A DNA stretch of 64,000 nt, taken from the NCBI RefSeq assembly GCF_030253575.1, contig NC_080564.1, positions 28,919,561 to 28,983,560 on the forward strand, written 5' to 3'. The position numbers and the translations under genes were made by a program. The notes beneath the pieces were generated by a model, which was not told where the DNA came from, did not search any database, and was given only the letters and a program-made list of their open reading frames with translations. This DNA is from Rhododendron vialii. Its lineage: Eukaryota; Streptophyta; Magnoliopsida; Ericales; Ericaceae. Shown piece after piece: positions 12,505-23,715 of this stretch; position 1 is the stretch's first letter; each line of letters starts with the position of its first letter.

Positions 12505-12510
<6 letters not shown>
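10990..12510. other. Intergenic, with short local duplications
   Basis: No gene seen. Two small local duplications are present: 'ctgcccctttaatcatggga' type units at about 11638-11685, and a pair of about 65-bp units at about 11920-11985 and 12040-12100 sharing 'gcaaggatggacct' endings. Short ORFs on both strands have no recognisable domains. Confidence 0.4.

Positions 12511-12543
<33 letters not shown>
12511..12543. repeat. (CT)n microsatellite
   Basis: Perfect CT dinucleotide tract. It explains the Arg-Glu repeat of the minus-strand ORF across it, which is not a gene. Confidence 0.9.
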
Positions 12544-12545
<2 letters not shown>

Positions 12546-12923
12546 CTCAAGTGGAATTTCATGACACAATTCAGCATTTTCTCAGGATTAGGCTGAGGTG
12601 AGATTGCTGAGGTAAGCATTTTCTGAAGTTCAAGGAACAATCGCTTTGAACAAAAATGCTTGTGCCACCGACACGCTTGGTTAACTAAAAAAGTAACCAA
12701 TTATCTTATTGATCTAGGTTTCATAATTTCTCCTTAATTTGTCTAGTGATCTCCTCATTGTGTTAGTTTAACTAATACCAATTAGGTTTAGATTAAAAAA
12801 AACCCAGCTTCTAAGCAGTTGGATTACAGAAAAGTTAATTTTCGGCCGTCCATCTAAGCAAGTAATGTTTCAAATTAAGAACCAAAAAAAAAAGATGTCT
12901 CCCCTTAATAATGGACTCTTCTC

Positions 12924-13259
12924 GAGAAGAGTCTTTTGACAATATGAACCATCAAAATTAAGCACCTTTCAACGGCCAAGATTACATGAACTACTCTCTG
13001 CAGCTCAAATTCAGATAGCACAGAACCAAATTCATTAAAAAGTTGAATGCAGTTTAAGTGATAAAACATCCATCAAAACAATAACCGCTAAGAGAAGAGT
13101 CTTTTGACAATATGAACCATCAAATTAAGCACCTTTCAACGGCCAAGATTACATGAACTGCTCTCTACAGCTCAAATTCAGATAGCAAAGAACCAAATTC
13201 ATTAAAAAGTTGAATGCAGTTTAAGTGATAAAACATCCATCAAAACAATAACCGCTAAG
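12924..13259. repeat. Tandem duplication, 168-bp unit
   Basis: Two adjacent copies (12924-13091 and 13092-13259) are nearly identical, differing by a few substitutions and a 1-base gap. Both run from GAGAAGAGTC to ACCGCTAAG. The high identity suggests a recent unequal duplication. No coding content. Confidence 0.9.
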
Positions 13260-14330
13260 GTATGTATACATGCAAGTACTCCTTAATTAGCACATGCAGT
13301 GAGACGACAGTCTTCCTCTAGCCAGCTACCTTTTTCTCTTTCCATTTTCCTTCATTTCTCCTCGTAATTATTACCACTGGTGATTCATCTAGTGGGACAT
13401 ACAATATTATCTGCACCAAAGTTTCGAAAGTGCCATGCTTGCCTTCAAGAGGATAACGATTCAAAAATCACCTGTGATATTAGGAAAGCTTGTGCTCTTT
13501 ATTCCAAAGTCTCTCATCACTAACATGATCAAGTGATTTTACTTTTCCTTTATTGGGATGGGATGGGATGGGATGGGTTGTTTACATGGAGAAAACCTCT
13601 GTTAAGTAGTATATATTACTTTATGAGATTGTTTAATTAACATGATAAGATTACAGAAGGGCTCAAGGAGTTCTGAGTAGTACTAACACATTGAAAGTCC
13701 TAATCTTCTCTCATAAAAAGTCCTGCAGAAATGCCTCTAAATGACGTGACAAATGAATTTTTGCGAAATTAAAAGCAAATTGTACGAGCCTGCTTTCATT
13801 GTAAATGAAATGAATGATTACTCAGTTGAATCGTGTGAACATATTTCTGTTTGTACTACGGAGCAGGATTCGCCATATATTACTCTTTCTCTTCCTTTTT
13901 TTTACCAGAGGTCCGGGCCAACTTACACGCACATCGATATTCACCATACATTACACTTAAACGTATGTGGATGTTCGGTAACTGAACATCATAGTAATCG
14001 AACCAAAGGCTCTCCCTAGTCAGCAATTGCCTAGGTGAGTTGGTATGTGGAATTACCCTTTCGCCCTCCTCCAAAGTAATCGAACCAAAGGCCCAAAACA
14101 CTACTACTCCTGATAACTTCACCAATCAAGGAAGTGTGCAAGGCTAATCAATGAGACAAAAACCCTATAAAGGAACATATATATTCCTTTTGGATAACCC
14201 CTCCTTGGATACTGTAAAGAAATGCCTAAGGGTCCCGCACCATGGTCAAGTTATTATCCTGACAAAAATGGCTTTAGCAAAATCTAAACCCCCCTTGGCA
14301 AGCAAGGCACATTCAAATGGGCTTTATTTC
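13260..14330. other. Intergenic region upstream of SEO gene
   Basis: AT-rich, with a short (GGGAT)n tract near 13557-13577. A minus-strand ORF and a plus-strand ORF of about 80-90 codons overlap here without recognisable domains. A duplicated phrase 'gtaatcgaaccaaaggc' occurs at 13995 and 14077. Confidence 0.4.
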
Positions 14331-14342
14331 CTTATAAATAGC
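14331..14342 (+). promoter_or_regulatory. TATA box of the SEO gene
   Basis: TATAAATA at 14333-14340, about 160 bases before the ATG at 14502. It is well placed for a transcription start near 14365 and a leader of about 135 bases, which contains the C-run and A-run. Confidence 0.6.
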
Positions 14343-14437
14343 TCACATTTGCATAAATGAAAACCACACAACTAAGTATTTGCATCCTCTTTCAACTTGC
14401 AAAAAAGAAATCCTCCCCCTGCCTTTTCAACCTTGTT

Positions 14438-14439
<2 letters not shown>

Positions 14440-14468
<29 letters not shown>

Positions 14469-14469
14469 C
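14440..14469. repeat. C homopolymer, 30 bases, in SEO 5' leader
   Basis: An uninterrupted C run followed closely by an A-rich tract, ending 33 bases before the SEO start codon. Its true length needs raw-read support. Confidence 0.9.
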
Positions 14470-14501
14470 ACAAAAAAAAAAAAAAAGGAAAAGAAAAGAA
14501 A

Positions 14502-16297
14502 ATGGCAAGCAACATTGTACAACAACCCGCAAAAATGCATAAGGGCGACCGCGGAATGACGATCGCAGCATCTGAAGACAGCGCCATGATGAAGCAAATC
14601 CAATCGACCCATTCCCCCGATGGCCGTGAGGTTGATGTCAAACCTATTCTCCATGTCATCGAGGACGTCCTGCGTCGTGCAAATCCAAGCATTGAAAGTG
14701 TCATTAACGTACGTATTTTTCTTTTAAGAATCAGCCACAGAATAAAGTGCGTATGAGTACTTTCATCTTAATGATTCGTCATTGGCTACAAAAAAATGTA
14801 TTTATGCAACTTTTTTGTGTCAAACAAAAGGCGCATCTTCTTTCGTGATAGTTGCTGCAGTAGTGAACTTACATTGCTGTGATATTCTGTAGGGCACACG
14901 TGAACCTGCTGATGCCTTCGTGGAGAAGACCGCTGTGGCCGGATTTGACTACATTCTGGAAGCATTGGCCTACATTATAAACAAAATTTCATGCGAGGTT
15001 TTATTCTTGAGCTTTTTTGAACCTAAGTATAGGTGCTAGTAGCAATAATGCAGAAAAAAAGGAGAATATGGAGTTGAACAAAGCGAACACTAGAAATGTT
15101 GCGAAATTAACCATGCCTGCACCAATATTTGGCGTAGCATGATTACAGTAGTCACCTCCTCTTCCCTATTCTTCGGTTAAGATATGAATCGATGTGGATG
15201 GATTACGACGTAATGTGAACTGATCTCTACATTATCATGTAACTCACCCACATTGACATAACTCGCACGTGTTATCACCCAATCTGAACCTTTTAGTGAT
15301 GGACCCCATAACGATGTGCATGGCGAGTACCTTCCAAACTCCAAAAGACAGTTTCATTTACTAGGACTGTAAATCTTTTTTGGCAGTTAGCATGCAAGTG
15401 CTCTGGTGGAGCAGATGCTCACTCAACCACAATGGCTATATTCAACAACCTATCAAACTACTCCTGGGATGCAAAAGTGGTGATCTCCCTAGCAGCCTTT
15501 GCTGTTTACTATGGTGATTTCTGGCTCGTCGCTCAGCTCAGCACCACCAATCCCCTCGCCAAGTCTGTCTCCCTCCTCAAGCAATTGCCGGACATCATAG
15601 AGCATGCTGGCTCACTGAAATCGCGCTTTGACACCATTAAAAACCTTGTCAAGGCCATCTTGAATGTAACCAAGTGTATTGTTGAGTTCAAGGAGCTTCC
15701 CCCTCAGTACATATCACATGAGACACCGCCTATGACCACTGCCATGGCTCATATTCCAACAGCTGCTTACTGGACCATCCGAAGCATGGTTGCTTGTTCC
15801 TCTCAGATTACCAGCCTTTTAGGCATGAGTTATGAGTAAGCCATCTGAATCTATGCCTAAACTACAAATAAGAGCTCGGTTACAGAACCTGAAAATTTTC
15901 CACATGTATGTATAACTATCTGTATAGCCGACCCCAAGTGATTGGGACATAAGACTCAGTTTGGTTTGGTTTGGTTTATGTATAACTATCTATATACGTA
16001 TACACAAGAAACTATACCAGGAACTAATAGCGGCTCTATTATGCCAATTGCAGGCACATCACATCTACTACTGAAGCATGGGAGTTATCAAGCTTGGCTC
16101 ATAAGCTCGCCAACATACAGGATCACCTTAATTCACAACTAGCAATTTGCCATCAGCACATAGGTGAGGCCTCACTGTTTTTTGGCATGATTAAGGGACA
16201 TAATTTTAATCAATCTAAGTCCGAATGTCGGGGCATTCAAGAATCTCTCCGTTATGAAAAACAGAATACTGAAGTGCCTTCTATTTGTCTTTCCCTA

Positions 16298-16340
<43 letters not shown>

Positions 16341-18419
16341 GAAGGGCTAAGAAGCATTTAACCATGGAATGCAGATGAGAAGAGACATGCAGAAACTTAC
16401 CAGAGCCTCATACGCCTGTTCGAGATGGCCCATGTGGACAACATGAGGATTCTCAAGGCATTGATTTGCCAAAAGGATGATATACTGCCGCTTCTGGATG
16501 GCACTACGAGAACAAGGGTGCTATTCATGATCTCCTCTACTCTCCACCTTTTCGTTGTTTCATCATTTCACCAAATCTATGTATGATAATGATTAACTCT
16601 TCTTCCCACAAATAGGTTAGCATCGAAGTCCTCAAGAGAAAGACCGTGGTATTGCTCATATCGGACCTTGACATATTTGAGGAAGAGCTTATTATCCTTG
16701 CTCAATTCCACCACGAGACAAAGACAAGGTCAGGCCTTCATTATGAGATCGTCTGGATTCCGGTCATCGACAGGTCAACGCCTTGGAACGAAGAGAACCG
16801 AAAAAGGTTTGAGCAGCTGCAGGCAATGATGTTGTGGTACACGGTGGCCGACCCTTGGTTGCTCGACCCAGCAGTCATCAGATACATGAAGGAGGTGTGG
16901 CATTTCTCGAAGAAGCTCATTCTAGTGGTGTTGGATCCACAGGGTAAGGTGGTCTGCAACAATGCACTCCATATGGTTATGATATGGGGAAATTTAGCAT
17001 ACCCTTTCTCTACTGCCAAGGAAGAATCACTCTGGAAGGAAGAAACCTGGAAAATGGAGCTACTGGTGGACGGTATCGACCCAGCCATAATGAACTGGGT
17101 AAGTATAACTTTGCAGTTCTGTAGATACTGAGGAAATAAACAAACATATAAATTAAATAAAAACAATCTATTCTAATTCTAATATAAAAACGGACCCAAG
17201 TTTGGGCTCACCCTAAAATTGAAGCTGTATGGATTTTTAGCATTCCCAAAAGAACCCCTCAAGAAATAACTTGTTACGCTTGAAATGTTCCGCAACCTAT
17301 ATCATGGGATGGGCAAAACAATAAACAAACAAAAACAAAACCACCCATCTTGACTGCTCCCCACTATTTTGGGGTTTGGTGTTCAAACACACGTGGGTGT
17401 GCCATCCTTCTAGTTATATATGAAGGAATATATATTTCATCTCGTTACCATCAAAAGGTCTAAACGATTGTCTTGAAGGAGACCGAAACGAAACATTCGT
17501 GGCATCCCGATTTCTATTGACAAAACATGTGTGAAATTACATATAGCCAATCCAAACATCAAGTTGTTCGACACCTATTAGAAATTTTCATATTTTTTGA
17601 CATTTCAATTATCGTCCGGCAATGTTTCTGAAATATTTCCCAAAAGTTTCCAAAACATTTTCTTGTCCCAGCTAAACCACAAACCAAAACGAAAATTTGA
17701 TCCATGCTATATATCAAAACTCCAAACTGAAATAAATAAGTTAAATCACCCGACTGATTCCACTAGTCACACTAACACATAGTTCGCGTTGAATTTCCCA
17801 GATTCCACAAGGGATATTCATTTGCTTGTATGGAGGAGAGGACATCGAGTGGATTCGGAAATTTACTACCGCAGCAAAAGTCGTTGCCACGACTGCAGGC
17901 ATTACCATGGAAATGGTTTACGTTGGAAAGAGCAAGTCCAAAGAACGAATAAGAAGGATCACCTCAACCATCTCAAAAGATAACCTCAGTCGCTGTTGGC
18001 CTGACCCGATATCCATCTGGTACTTCTGGACCCGATTGGAGAGCATGTGGTACTCCAAGATTCAACACGGCAAGACACCCGAAAATGACAGGATACTTCA
18101 GGAGGTGTTGACGTTGCTGAGCTTTGATGGAAGTGATCAAGGGTGGGCCATAATCTGCAGAGGGTCAACCGAGATGGCAAGAGCCAACGGCGACACAATT
18201 CTGACAAGCTTTAGAGAGTTTGATCGTTGGGCGGAGGAAGCCAGGCAAAATGGCTTTGTGCCGGCCCTCAATGAGAAGTTGCACCAACTCCATACCCCGC
18301 AGCACTGCAACCGCCTCATCCTTCCGGGCATAAGTGGTGGCATACCAGAGAAGGTGGTGTGTGCAGAGTGTGGACGTCCCATGGAGAAGTACTTCATGTA
18401 TCGCTGCTGCACTGATTGA
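14502..18419 (+). CDS. Sieve element occlusion protein (SEO family, SEO-B-like)
   Basis: Phloem protein that forms filaments in sieve elements and plugs injured sieve tubes. Seven exons: 14502-14708, 14893-14997, 15387-15835, 16054-16163, 16375-16517, 16616-17098 and 17802-18419, all GT-AG and phase-consistent, giving 704 residues, normal for the family. The N-terminal part (MASNIVQQ, then GREVDVKPILHVIEDVLRRA) is the SEO N-terminal domain; the middle has the conserved TVVLLISDLDI and YEIVWIPVID strands (thioredoxin-like region). The C-terminal domain ends in the family Cys cluster VVCAECGRPMEKYFMYRCC. The start was chosen because the frame opens after the C/A-rich leader and MASN precedes conserved sequence; upstream codons in the same frame only translate low-complexity C runs. 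No lesion is seen. Introns hold a SINE/LINE fragment and a CT microsatellite. Confidence 0.93.
15908..15996 (+). mobile_element. 5'-truncated SINE/LINE 3' end with target duplication, SEO intron 3
   Basis: A 51-bp insert (15927-15977) starting GCCGACCCCAAGTGATTGGG and ending in a TTTGG repeat, a 3' end common to plant TS-type SINEs and RTE LINEs. It is flanked by 19-bp direct repeats beginning ATGTATAACTATCT (15908-15926 and 15978-15996, one mismatch). Confidence 0.75.
16301..16336. repeat. (CT)n microsatellite in SEO intron 4
   Basis: Perfect CT tract 38 bases before the acceptor of exon 5. Confidence 0.9.
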
Positions 18420-20052
18420 GAGATGCATGCAAGCCTGCTACTATATCATATGCTTGCTTGTAGTTGTAAGGGAGAATATGAAATTATGTTTGCTATCTTT
18501 GGAAGCTTTAGTAATCTGTAGTCTATTAACTCTTAAAATGCTGTAGTAGTCTGATTATGGTTTGTATGGATGTCTAAGGTTCTAGAGTCCCTATTTATAA
18601 GTTTGAAGTGTGCTGTAAGATTGTGATGCTAATAATATGTGAATCCTGTTTTGGAGTATTACAACGAGTTATATTTTATCGCTTTCTTCGCTTTTATTTC
18701 TAAGATGATCTGAAGTTTACCAAATCCTGCAAAGGTCTACAAGATATGTTTAAAGAATGAAAGAAAGCACAATTTGCAGCTTTTTCTTGATGAAACTAAG
18801 AAACATATATTCAGACTAGAAGATTTAACCAAAGAACTGAAGAAAACACCATCTTCATTTGGTTCTTTTGTATTGCAGACAATTACTTACTAAGGTCAAC
18901 CATTTGTGTACCCTGCAAGTACCTTGAAAATCTCGAAAACACTGTGGAAGAATGCTTTCCATATGAGAAACTACTAACTTGTATTTTAATGACACCCTCC
19001 CTACGGCCATCGTAAGAGCACGTTGAACAGCCTCTACTTAAGGAAAAAGTGATTTCTTAGATACGGAGGGATAATCATGCAAAGCAAAATGCCTAAGCAC
19101 TAAAAAGAGGAAACATCGAGTTGAACAGCCCAAGTGGATGGCTGTTTGTTCCGAGTTCATCTAGTCTTAGGTTCAACTCTCCTAAGCCTCGCTAACGTAC
19201 TCATTAACAAATATTATCTGATGTTCTTCCTTCCAAATGGAAAACGGAAAAAAACAAGGAACATACATTTTGACAGACTCGGAGAAGTTCACAGCCCACC
19301 TTCAAGGCCTTTCCTTTAGCTGCAATAGAACAAAAATGAATAATTGTACATGAAATCTTTCTCTAGATCCTTGTCCTTATCGCTTATCCTACCAAAAATT
19401 TGGGAGTTAGAATAACGACTCAATGATATTATAGCTAATTGATTTTATACTACGGATATCAAGATACCATTTTTGTAAAGATGTTTCCAATATCTATGAA
19501 TAAGCTGAGAAATCTGATAAATTGTTAAACATATAATAGCAATGGAAGCACCGAAAAACATACCATTTCCTTTCAGTAGGTATATGCAGGACACATTGTA
19601 GCTATTGTAACTTCGAAATCTACAGATCATGAACAAAATTTCACGTAAGCACTAGCAAAATTTCACTAAATCACATTGCTAACCATGGTTTGTATGCTGA
19701 TAACGAGATCATTAACAAAAGACTGGCGAGAAAAAGAGTTAGACAAGAACCGTGCTAACCTTGGTTTGTATGCTGATAACAAGATCATGAACAAAAGACT
19801 GCCGAGAAAAAGAGTTAGACAAGAACAGAATGTGGTCTCAAGCAAACAGGTGGAAAATAACATTTGTGGTCTTATTTGGGAAAAGATGAGAGGAGTGATG
19901 CAATCAAGATATGAAAGGGAATCCGATATTCAAAGAAATGAGCAAAATCCCATTCAAATGGATAAACTCCAAAGGGTAGAGAGAGAAACTATATCTCAAT
20001 CAATATATTCAATATTTTTAATAATCAAAAAGCTACCTAATGAGCACTCTAA
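18420..20052. other. SEO 3' flank and intergenic sequence
   Basis: No further gene seen. A 75-bp tandem duplication is noted separately. A 152-codon ORF across 19676-20134 merely reads through that duplication and into a MITE and is not supported. Confidence 0.5.
19678..19826. repeat. Tandem duplication, 75-bp unit
   Basis: Two adjacent units (19678-19752 and 19753-19826), both starting TGCTAACC and ending AGACAAGAAC, with a handful of differences. Confidence 0.85.
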
Positions 20053-20331
20053 GAGCATCCACAGTGCTATAATTAAAATAAAAAGGTTTATAAGGTTAGC
20101 AACATTTGCTCAAAAAGAGCTCACATTGGAATAACTAAACTTAGAAACATCTTAGCAACTCATCAAATTTTGGCTCTTGGATAATCAAAACTACCAACAT
20201 TTTGCCAATAATCAAATTTAATTATCTTCACATTTCTTCAATCAAGTACACCATCATTACACAAAAACCTTCTTTCTTCCAATTTTCAACATGTTTATAA
20301 CAAAAATACTTTTAAAAACAATTTTTATTTT

Positions 20332-20600
20332 GGTGAAATTACACGAACACTCCTTCATCTATTCGGTTTAGACACGGACACCCCTTAACCTTTAAAAACG
20401 CCCATACACACCCCCTCATCTTCTACTGTTACCCAAGGAGCACCCTTCCATTTGAGTACCGTTTGTTGCAAGGCACATGTCAATACTTTTGCCAAATTTT
20501 AGACAAAAATGCCCTTTAACGACAACATATACCCAGTTGCCTTTCATACCTCATTCATCATTCTCACTTTATATCAGAGATTCATTTTCTCACTCTGTAT

Positions 20601-20668
<68 letters not shown>

Positions 20669-21574
20669 CTACGGCAGCCATGGAAGGTGGCAACAACAAT
20701 AGCTATAGTAGCCACCATAGCCACACCAACAACAGATCTAATAGCTGCAGTTAGAGCTACAATTCCAACCAAACCCAAAACTAGGTTGATTCCTACTGTC
20801 GTTGTGGAGAAAAAGCCCCATTGAAGACTTCAAATACAAAATGGATAACAAGCAAATGCAAAACAACAAAAGCCCCAATTTTTAAAGGTTATCGAAGTCA
20901 CCACTATACAACACCTTTCAAAAAACCTTACTATTCCCAAATAAAAACCCTAATGTATTCATATATCATATAATATGAACATATACATTTACATTTGCGC
21001 CATTTAATAAGAAAATCTATGATCTTTTTACATATAAAACATACCTTCCAAAGTAGATTTTGCCACGATCTACAGCTTTTCTACAGTGTACATGATTCGA
21101 TATTCTTCGAAACTTAGGTTTTCTTCACTATCTAGGGTTAGCCATGATCTACAATGCAAGTTGAAGAGGGAGAGGAAAAGAGACAGAGGTGCCATGATCA
21201 AGTAGGGTGGAGAGAATTTTCTGATCGAGTGAAGTGTGGGGTATGCTTATTGCTCCATTTCATAACAAAGGGTATATTTGACATTTTGTTCATTCCGTTA
21301 ACGGCGTTGAGGTTTTTTTTTTTCCTTTTCAGTAGATGAGAGGGTGTGTATGGGTGTTTTTAAAGGTTAGGGGGTGTCCGTGTCCAAACCAATAGATGAG
21401 GGGGTGTCCGTGTAATTTTACCAAGGGTATATTTGACATTTCGTTCATTCCGTTAACGGCATTGAGGTTTTTTTTCGTTTTCAGTAGATGCGGGGGTATG
21501 TATGGACGTTTTTAAAGGTTAGGGGTGTCCCTATCCAAACCAGATAGATGAGGGGGTATCTATGTAATTTTATC
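20332..21574. mobile_element. TIR element nested in the MITE, with repeated right end
   Basis: Left end starts GGTGAAATTACACG; the right end carries its complement twice, in two tandem terminal units (about 21266-21420 and 21421-21574). Inverted repeats exceed 100 bp and contain 'gggggtgtccgtgt' phrases. TTTATTTT occurs on both sides (20324-20331 and 21575-21582), an 8-bp target duplication candidate, though low in complexity. The interior has a CT tract and a short Asn/Ser-rich ORF (start 20680), not recognisable as a transposase. Superfamily is unassigned; hAT or Mutator-like are possible. Confidence 0.7.
20605..20664. repeat. (CT)n microsatellite
   Basis: A 60-base CT tract inside the nested TIR element, just upstream of its short ORF. 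Confidence 0.9.
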
Positions 21575-22031
21575 TTTATTTTTTTGCAAAAATAGTTTTT
21601 TACACGTTTTTTTTATTAAAACTATTTTTTCCAAAAAAATTTAAAATGGTTTTATTTCAAAACAGTTTTTTTATTAAAACTTTTTTTTGAAAACTGTTCT
21701 TTTGAAAGAAAAAAAATTTCTATTCAAAAACTGGTTTTTTTTTTTTTACCTTTTCCCAAAAATTGTTTTTTTTAATCAAAATTTTCAAAAAACTATTTTC
21801 TCTTTTTCTAATAACCTATTTTTATTAGTTTGAAAACTATTTTAAAAAAATTATTTTTTATGTCACAATTTCTAGATTTTTATAAGTTAAAAAGGTGATG
21901 TGGCAAGTTTTGGTTATTCAATTTTGATTTTACTATTATGGACCTTTATATTGCTAACCTTAGCAACCCCTTAAATGGATAATCAAAAGATGATGTGACA
22001 ACTTTTGATTATTCCACTGTGGATGCTCTAA

Positions 22032-23132
22032 ACTCCTATTTATAGACCCTTTACTACAAAGGACTCAAAATGACATACATATCCTTAAATCAAAATGGTG
22101 TTCGGTACCCATTTTAGTTTAGTTTTAGTTTAGTTTTTCAATCATTATCCTACTTCTTCCTCCAATCATTACCATATTTTTCTAATTATTACTTTCTCAT
22201 CTCTCTCTATCTCTCTCCAATCATTACCCCTCTCTTCAATCATTACCATATTTCTCTCTCCATCCACTACCAAAACTAAACTTAACTAAACTATCAACCA
22301 AACAAAGCCATGGCAACAACTTTGGAATATGTCCACCCATCTTTTCTTTTTGAAAATAACTCTGGTTCCGCCAAATATGCCATAGCATCAAAGCAAATAG
22401 ATGTGTCAAAAAATAAAATGAGATTCACATAGTGATCTGACTTTGAAATTGTGTCAAAACATCGCCAGATCGGTGCAACAACATTGACAACTTCTTCTTT
22501 TTTTGCCTTTTGACACACGAGCAAGCCATACAAATGTACAATGGCTTTGGCAAAGTTATTTTGGCACATTAGTACTAGCAACGAGTGCACTTGCTCTTGG
22601 CTCATCAATGGACATAAATTCTACAAAGAACAAAACAAACATTGCCAAAGTTGGCTCACTGGTGGACATGCTCTAAGCCTCTAAACTATCCTAGTATCAA
22701 CCTTTTGAGTTACGCCTACACTGATAAATTGAACACTAACGAACGAAAGAAGCGAATCTTTAGTATTATGATAGTCGACCCTTTTTCGTTCCATTTTGTT
22801 TATCCACTTTTTGAATTTCTTATGTCCTAAAAAATGTTTGTCCATTTGAACAGAACAAACCCCTTTGGAATTCTCTTTTTGCCCTTCTCTTTTGCATTGA
22901 AGTGACAACTCTAACTTAAATTGGAAGGCATTTTTGGAAAGTTCCAAGTTTGTAAAATCTAATAATTATGCTTCTTTAATAAATTGGATTCTCGAAAATA
23001 GACAAACAAATTGGGACGCACATCCTTTCTTTCTTTTTTCTTAATTAGTTAAAAAATTCAAGAGATATTGGTAGGTTGAGGAATTAAATGGCAGGGATCA
23101 AAGCAAGAGAAAAGATCTCAAATGGGTACTTA
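22032..23132. other. Intergenic; unassigned minus-strand ORF
   Basis: AT-rich sequence. A minus-strand ORF at 22294-22608 (104 codons) has non-repetitive amino acid composition but no family could be recognised, and no splice partners were found. It is treated as unsupported coding potential. Confidence 0.3.
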
Positions 23133-23425
23133 GAACATCTCCAACCTTGGCTTCAAAAGTGGAGATGTCAATTTTTTTTTAGGCTTATGTGGAATTTGGC
23201 ATGTTAGAATTTGATATCTCTACAATGTACACCCAACCAATAATGCCTAATTATTTATTTAAGGATAATTACTAAGTTTTGGGTGGTAAAATAACCAAAA
23301 AAAGAAAAATTTAGGAGATGTCAAATGACACCTAAGCATTTGACACTTGGTTGGACTTACTTCACATGCCAATTCTTCCATTTGGTGAGTCATGTCAGAT
23401 TCGACATCTTGGGTTGAAAATGCTC
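23133..23425. mobile_element. Harbinger-type MITE, 293 bp
   Basis: Left end GAACATCTCCAACC and right end GGTTGAAAATGCTC are imperfect inverted repeats, flanked by TTA at 23130-23132 and 23426-23428. It is a separate family from the 'GAGCATCCRCAATG' elements. No coding capacity. Confidence 0.75.
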
Positions 23426-23715
23426 TTATCGAATTTGTCTTTCGATCAGCTCCATAGTTGCATAAAATCTGAATGTTTCCTTTGCTTCCAAAGTCTTCGG
23501 TGCCTTCATTTTTCTCTTGCTCTGTTGAAAAAACACTAGAATTTGGATAGAGATCAGATTGAAAGGAAACATGGAAATGAGAACATTTTAGAGAGGCAAA
23601 AGGAAAGATGAAAGTGGGCGAATATTTATTCCAGCTTTAAGTGAACCCTATTATGGAGAAAATTTTCCATGCAACTCTCACATTGGGTGGGGCCCGCATA
23701 TATATCGAGTATGGG

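Larger units (their letters stand above)
20053..22028. mobile_element. Harbinger-type MITE enlarged by a nested element
   Basis: Termini GAGCATCC (20053) and GGATGCTC (ending 22028) with TAA on both sides (20050-20052 and 22029-22031). The terminal parts match the 457-bp MITE at 33427-33883 in the same orientation. The extra length is due mainly to an inserted TIR element at 20332-21574 and surrounding A/T-rich expansion (21580-21890). Confidence 0.8.

Noticed and set aside
14357-14704. Overlapping ORFs with poly-Pro or poly-Gly on both strands
   Set aside because: They are translations of the C homopolymer and antisense shadows of SEO exon 1.
19676-20134. 152-codon plus-strand ORF
   Set aside because: It reads through a 75-bp tandem duplication and into a MITE; no domain and no splice context.
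22294-22608. 104-codon minus-strand ORF as a gene
   Set aside because: Composition is protein-like but no family, promoter or exon partner could be recognised; left as unassigned.
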